Assembly: GCA_023391275.1 (NCBI GenBank)
Contig: JAEWBE010000017.1
Location: forward strand, 1 to 9,459
Direction: 5' to 3'
From: Bacillota bacterium
GTDB lineage: Bacteria; Bacillota; Clostridia; Oscillospirales; Acutalibacteraceae
Length of the DNA: 9,459 nucleotides
Shown here: in pieces, positions 5,845 to 9,459 of the stretch
How positions within the stretch are numbered: the first letter of the stretch is position 1
How the letters are laid out: each line of letters begins with the position of its first letter
The notes under the pieces: generated by a model
Seen by the model: the letters and a program-made list of their open reading frames with translations, nothing else
Told to the model about the DNA's origin: nothing
The model's database searches: none
Position numbers and translations under genes: made by a program

Positions 5845-6735
5845 ATGGCAGTAATCGAAATAAACGGCCTGACCAAATCTTATGGAACAACGCAGGCGCT
5901 TTGCGGGATCAATCTATCCGTGGAACAAGGTGAAGTTCATGGCTTTATTGGCATGAACGGCGCGGGAAAGTCCACGACAATCCGAATCCTGCTCGGCATG
6001 CTGAAAAAGGATGACGGGGAGGTAAAACTGCTGGGCGGCGATCCGTTTAAAGACTGTGTGGAGTTACATAAACGCCTTGCCTATGTGCCCAGCGAAATTA
6101 ATCCGTGGCCAAATCTGAGCGGCGGCGAAGTGATTGATCTGCTTTCCCGGATGCGCGGAAAACAGAATCCGAAGCGGCGCGCGGAACTGATTGAACGGTT
6201 CCAGTTTGATCCGCGTAAAAAATGCCGCAGCTATTCCAAAGGTAACCGGCAAAAAGTCGCGCTGATTGCAGCGCTTGTGTCAGACGTCGAGCTGTATATT
6301 TTTGACGAACCAACATCAGGACTTGACCCGCTGATGGAATCGGTATTTCAGGATTGCGTAAAGGAACTGGCGGCACTGGGCAAAACGGTTTTTCTGTCCA
6401 GTCATATTTTGGCTGAAGTCGAAAAACTCTGTGACCGTGTAACCATCATAAAAGAAGGGCGGATTGTGGAGTCGGGCAGTCTGCGCGAATTGCTGCAGCT
6501 TTCCCGGCTGATCATACATGCGGAATGTGCGTGGCCTGTCACGGGGATGCGGCTTCCCGGCGCATACGGCCTTCGCAGCGCGGGGAACAGGGTGAGCTTC
6601 AGCGTGGATGCCGCAAATCTCAACGCGACGCTGAAAAAGTTGACGGAGTATGAAACGGTTTCACTGCATTGCGCCCCGCCGGAACTGGAGGACCTTTTTC
6701 TGCACTATTATGCCAAGGACGGTGAAAGGCAATGA
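5845..6735 (+). CDS. ABC-2 type exporter ATPase subunit
   Basis: A 296-aa nucleotide-binding subunit that powers the permease encoded next. Walker A is GMNGAGKST (36-44), the ABC signature is the variant YSKGNRQKV (130-138), Walker B is LYIFDE (150-155), the D-loop is SGLDP (158-162) and the switch histidine is in SSHIL (H187). The Q-loop position reads YVPSE, with serine where glutamine is usual, a substitution I believe occurs in this exporter group. LSGGE at 91-95 lies in the helical domain and is not the signature. A C-terminal extension of about 75 residues follows the ATPase core. The start has a strong AGGAGGGG site directly after the tetR stop. The likely role is drug or peptide-antibiotic efflux; the substrate is unknown. 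Confidence 0.95.
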   Translation: MAVIEINGLTKSYGTTQALCGINLSVEQGEVHGFIGMNGAGKSTTIRILLGMLKKDDGEVKLLGGDPFKDCVELHKRLAYVPSEINPWPNLSGGEVIDLLSRMRGKQNPKRRAELIERFQFDPRKKCRSYSKGNRQKVALIAALVSDVELYIFDEPTSGLDPLMESVFQDCVKELAALGKTVFLSSHILAEVEKLCDRVTIIKEGRIVESGSLRELLQLSRLIIHAECAWPVTGMRLPGAYGLRSAGNRVSFSVDAANLNATLKKLTEYETVSLHCAPPELEDLFLHYYAKDGERQ

Positions 6736-8261
6736 AACAAAGGGATTATGCAGCAACGGGAGAGTTGCTGAAAATATATCTTAAAAATAACAAGGTAATT
6801 ACAATATTACTTGTTGTTCTGCCCTTCTTGTTTGCGTATGCTGCCGCGGCATCCAACATGGTGGTATTGCAGACGCCGGAGCAGCTCAGCACCTATATTG
6901 CGGAAAATCAGGGCAACGCGATGCTGGGCAGGATTGCGGCAAATACGATTGCGGGTGTGACAGTTTGGCGCATCCGGATATCCACGGTAATCATCACATC
7001 AATTCTCAATATTGTGCTTATTATAAACAATACGCGCAGGGACGAGGAGCAGGGCAGGCTGGAACTTCTTCGCTCCGGTGCAGTGGGCAGGAAGGCGCCG
7101 CTGACAGCAATATTGATCAAAGTATTTTTGGCGAATTTTCTGGGCGGCCTTGCAATGACGCTGGGGTTTTCAGCGGCTGGCTTTCCTGCGCCGGGCTCTT
7201 TTGTGGCAGGATTGGCGACGGCTCTTGGTGGCTGCTGTTTCTCTGCAATTGCGGCAATTGCGGCACAGTTGGCCCCGAATGCACGGTTGGCCCGCGGGCT
7301 GTCTTTCGGAACGATTGCTTTTTTCTTCGTATGGCAGATGATCGCCAATGTTACCGGGAACGAGGGACTGCTGCTGTGGACGCCGTTCGGCTGGTGTGCA
7401 TACGCGCGTCCTTATGCGGGGGAGAATTTCCTGCTGTTTGCATTTGCCCTTCCGGTGATTGCGCTGCTGACAGTCATTGCATATATTTTGTCTGACAGGC
7501 GCGATATGGGCGGCAGTTATATACGGGAGCGAAGCGGCAGAGCGTACGCGAACAGGGGCTTCAAAAGCCCGCTGGCGCTCGCATGGCGGCTGCAAAGGGG
7601 CACGCTCTTTGTTTGGCTGACGGCTTACGCTGTGATGGGATTGATTATCGCTTCACTTGTGCCAAATATCAATAAAATGCTTGAAGGCACGGCTTTTTTA
7701 CCTGAACTGTCGGCAATCTTAGGTGGGGCCGGGCGGGCATTTCTTGCAATACTGGCCTATATCCTGACGCAAGTTTTGACTGCTTATGCGATTATGTCGA
7801 TCTTGCGTATTCGGGAAGAAGAATCCCTGACCCGCGCTGAATTGGTATTATCCGGTGCAGGTTCACGCATACGGTATGCGGCGGGGCACCTGCTTATTGC
7901 CTTTATCGGCAGCGCGGCTGCCCTTGCCCTTTTTGGCTTTTGCATCGGTGATTTTACTTCCTGCATTGCACGGCTGCCCGCGGTATGGCTGATTGCTTCG
8001 GTTACGGTGCTTCTATACGGACTTGCGCCCCGCGCGGCGGCGCCGGTCAGTTGGGGCTTGTTTGGCGCGTCATTATTGCTGGAGTTTTTATGGGAGATTA
8101 AGGTGATTGGCAGCAGCATTTTTGCCTTTTCTCCATTCTCGTGGGTTTACCCCGGCGTCACGGTATCGTTTCTCCCGATTTTTACAATGCTGTTGATTTC
8201 CGCTGTATTGGTGGGCTTGGGTCTGGCTTGCTTTTCTCACAGGGATATTATTGCGGAATAG
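6732..8261 (+). CDS. ABC-2 type permease, two-repeat polyketide/antibiotic exporter type
   Basis: A 509-aa integral membrane protein overlapping the ATPase gene by 4 bases (ATGA), so translation is coupled. It has about twelve hydrophobic segments in two similar halves. Each half has an initial helix, then an arginine/glutamate-rich cytoplasmic loop with the related sequences RRDEEQGRLELLRSGAVGR (about residues 99-117) and RIREEESLTRAELVLSGAGS (about 355-374), then a helical bundle. This duplicated EExxR-ELLRSGA loop is the likely contact with the ATPase and is typical of tetronasin-type and related polyketide exporters. The two halves replace the permease dimer of ordinary ABC-2 systems, so one copy with two ATPases should form the transporter. 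Substrate unknown; multidrug or antibiotic resistance is the reasonable inference. Confidence 0.92.
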   Translation: MKQRDYAATGELLKIYLKNNKVITILLVVLPFLFAYAAAASNMVVLQTPEQLSTYIAENQGNAMLGRIAANTIAGVTVWRIRISTVIITSILNIVLIINNTRRDEEQGRLELLRSGAVGRKAPLTAILIKVFLANFLGGLAMTLGFSAAGFPAPGSFVAGLATALGGCCFSAIAAIAAQLAPNARLARGLSFGTIAFFFVWQMIANVTGNEGLLLWTPFGWCAYARPYAGENFLLFAFALPVIALLTVIAYILSDRRDMGGSYIRERSGRAYANRGFKSPLALAWRLQRGTLFVWLTAYAVMGLIIASLVPNINKMLEGTAFLPELSAILGGAGRAFLAILAYILTQVLTAYAIMSILRIREEESLTRAELVLSGAGSRIRYAAGHLLIAFIGSAAALALFGFCIGDFTSCIARLPAVWLIASVTVLLYGLAPRAAAPVSWGLFGASLLLEFLWEIKVIGSSIFAFSPFSWVYPGVTVSFLPIFTMLLISAVLVGLGLACFSHRDIIAE

Positions 8262-8381
8262 TTATAACAGAATAAGACTGATTGTGAAGAATAGAGTGAA
8301 GCCGAACGGAGATTTATTATATTGGTTTCAGAGTTTAAATCAAAAAGACAGCAAAACTTGCAGTGGGAAGGAACACATAAA

Positions 8382-8996
8382 ATGACGGATGAATTTCCAA
8401 ACGGTGAAATCGCTGAAAGTGAGTTGCAAACAGCAGCGCAATTAAATCCGGGGCCATGGATAGATCATTCCAAAAATACGGGGCTTGCCTGTAGATATAT
8501 TGCTGAAAAATGCCCCGATTTAGACGCGGACAAAGCTTATAGTTTGGGAATTCTGCATGACATAGGGCGCAGAGTCGGGGTCGTTTCAGCCAGACATATG
8601 ATAGCAGGATACCGCTATTGCATGGCAAAAGGCTGGAATTCGGTTGCAAAAATCTGTATGACACACTCCTTTATGATTCAAAATATAGAAACTGATATCG
8701 GGACATGGGACGTATCAAAAGAAGATTATATATTTATGAAGCAATTCATTTATTCCGCAGAGTACGATGATTATGACAGATTACTGCAGCTATGCGATAG
8801 CCTCGCCTTAAATACAGGATTCTGTCTTTTAGAAAAGCGCTTTGTTGATGTGGCACGAAGGTATGGTGTAAACAATTATACCGTTGAAAGATGGAATACA
8901 ATCTTTACTTTAAAAGAATTTTTTGAAAAAAAGATGGGTTCGTCAATCTATGAGATACTGCCGCACGTTAAGGAAAATACATTTAGGAATCTTTGA
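8382..8996 (+). CDS. HD-domain metal-dependent phosphohydrolase-like protein
   Basis: A 204-aa soluble protein. The start is ATG 8382, 9 nt after a GGAAGGA site; an upstream in-frame TTG at 8322 has no ribosome site. HD-superfamily ligands are visible in order: H29 (WIDHS), H59-D60 (ILHDIGR), H72 (ARHM), H95 (MTHSF) and D139 (CDSLAL). The first H, the HD pair and the distal D are the core metal set, and the extra histidines suggest a two-metal site. HD proteins of this shape act on nucleotides or phosphoesters; the exact substrate cannot be told. It lies 120 nt after the permease gene with no clear terminator or promoter between them, so readthrough from the efflux operon is possible, but no functional link is evident. 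A weak 5-bp hairpin at 9042-9059 may end its transcript. Confidence 0.85.
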   Translation: MTDEFPNGEIAESELQTAAQLNPGPWIDHSKNTGLACRYIAEKCPDLDADKAYSLGILHDIGRRVGVVSARHMIAGYRYCMAKGWNSVAKICMTHSFMIQNIETDIGTWDVSKEDYIFMKQFIYSAEYDDYDRLLQLCDSLALNTGFCLLEKRFVDVARRYGVNNYTVERWNTIFTLKEFFEKKMGSSIYEILPHVKENTFRNL

Positions 8997-9041
8997 AATT
9001 GATAATGAATTTCCGCTTACCGCGTAATTTGATGGGTTTAT

Positions 9042-9059
9042 CAGGCATTTTTCGGCCTG
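9042..9059 (+). terminator. Weak terminator-like hairpin after the HD gene
   Basis: CAGGC (9042-9046) pairs with GCCTG (9055-9059) around an 8-nt T-rich loop and is followed by TATTTAATG. The stem is only 5 bp, so termination would be inefficient. Confidence 0.3.
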
Positions 9060-9126
9060 TATTTAATGATTTGGTGGGCTGATTCACAATAAATTCATAA
9101 AATTATTAAAAAATGCGGAAAAAGCG

Positions 9127-9155
9127 TTGACAATAGGTTTGTGAAGTGTTATTAT
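9127..9155 (+). promoter_or_regulatory. Tandem promoter P1 of a probable rRNA operon
   Basis: Perfect TTGACA (9127-9132), 17-nt spacer, TATTAT (9150-9155), with an A-rich stretch upstream like an UP element. It is the first of three near-consensus promoters spaced 63 and 69 bp apart, all on the plus strand, with no ORF between them. Confidence 0.85.
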
Positions 9156-9189
9156 AGCTAAGCCGTCGAAAAACGGGGAGAAAAAATGC

Positions 9190-9218
9190 TTGACAGTGTG
9201 GCATCAATATGCTAACAT
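9190..9218 (+). promoter_or_regulatory. Tandem promoter P2 of a probable rRNA operon
   Basis: Perfect TTGACA (9190-9195), 17-nt spacer, TAACAT (9213-9218), preceded by six A. The sequence ATATAAAG-N2-TTCTC that starts within its -10 recurs at 9328-9342. Confidence 0.85.
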
Positions 9219-9258
9219 ATAAAGCATTCTCGTCTTAAGTGCAGAGCGAAGAAACTTC

Positions 9259-9287
9259 TTGACAAGCTGGAAAAGTTATGTTAACAT
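9259..9287 (+). promoter_or_regulatory. Tandem promoter P3 of a probable rRNA operon
   Basis: Perfect TTGACA (9259-9264), 17-nt spacer, and the same TAACAT -10 as P2 (9282-9287). Downstream at 9322-9342 lies a degenerate fourth unit (TTGATA and GATAAT elements at unsuitable spacing, plus the ATATAAAG repeat). Confidence 0.85.
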
Positions 9288-9359
9288 GAGTAACTCGTCT
9301 GTATATTTGGATGGAAAACGCTTGATAATATAAAGTGTTCTCCTGTAAAAAATGACGGA

Positions 9360-9459
9360 GACAGGACCTTGAAAATTAAACAACGAAAAGAATTAAGGAA
9401 CCCGTAATTTATTTGAGAGTTTAAATGTACTTTCGGACAAGAGTTGGTTGGCACTCTAA
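9360..9459 (+). other. Probable rRNA operon leader, 5' of a 16S gene outside the window
   Basis: After the promoter array the sequence ACCTTGAAAATTAAACA (9366-9382) resembles the boxA-containing leaders that precede 16S genes in Firmicutes. ATTTGAGAGTTT (9411-9422) matches the region at the start of 16S, but the conserved GATCCTGGCTCAG does not follow, so the mature 16S has not begun. TTGAGAGT (9413-9420) can pair with ACTCTAA (9453-9459) to close a leader hairpin. The rRNA identity is inferred from promoter strength, tandem layout and this leader; the gene itself is not in view. Confidence 0.55.

Noticed and set aside
6115..6129. LSGGE in the ATPase as the ABC signature
   Set aside because: It lies right after the Q-loop region, too early; the true signature position before Walker B is YSKGNRQKV.
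6908..7348. 146-codon minus-strand frame inside the permease gene
   Set aside because: Shadow of the GC-rich permease coding sequence, Ala/Pro/Arg-rich with no start signal.
9411..9459. 5' end of the 16S rRNA gene itself
   Set aside because: The invariant bases following GAGTTT in 16S (GATCCTGGCTCAG) are absent, so this is at most leader sequence.
1..9459. CRISPR array, tRNA genes, insertion sequence
   Set aside because: No regularly spaced direct repeats, no cloverleaf-like segments and no transposase or paired terminal repeats were found on either strand by eye.

Overview
The window looks like chromosomal DNA from an anaerobic, Gram-positive clostridium, perhaps of the Oscillospiraceae/Acutalibacteraceae type. 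That placement is an inference. It rests on moderate G+C coding regions with AT-rich spacers, strong AGGAGG-like ribosome sites, a DUF1540 protein, a secreted GH3 with tandem C-terminal repeats, and a promoter array resembling Firmicutes rRNA leaders. No strict taxonomic marker is present.

Bases 1-380 hold the 3' end of an unrecognised plus-strand ORF and a perfect 22-bp bidirectional terminator. Bases 382-1662 (minus strand) form the most interesting unit: a compact retron. It has its own promoter, a roughly 185-nt ncRNA with an 11-bp a1/a2 inverted repeat, three msr-like hairpins and one long msd-like hairpin, followed by a 339-aa retron-type reverse transcriptase. The terminator closes the unit directly after the RT and no effector gene is visible, which is unusual because most described retrons carry one.

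Bases 1821-2259 contain two small convergent genes, a 56-aa DUF1540 cysteine-rich protein and a 64-aa membrane protein with its own strong promoter. Bases 2323-4944 hold an intact ROK-family repressor (minus) divergent from the wreck of a secreted beta-glucosidase-like GH3 gene (plus). The wreck keeps the signal peptide, the start of a GH3 domain and the C-terminal repeats; the catalytic middle is gone and the two ends are out of frame.

Bases 5131-8261 are a tightly packed efflux operon: a TetR repressor, an ABC-2 ATPase and a two-halved ABC permease. Two copies of TTGAC-N7-GTCAA lie at the promoter, pointing to autoregulation. An HD-domain protein follows (8382-8996).

The window ends in a non-coding region with three near-consensus tandem sigma-A promoters (a fourth is degenerate) and a boxA-like leader. 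This is best explained as the upstream control region of an rRNA operon whose 16S gene lies beyond the right edge.
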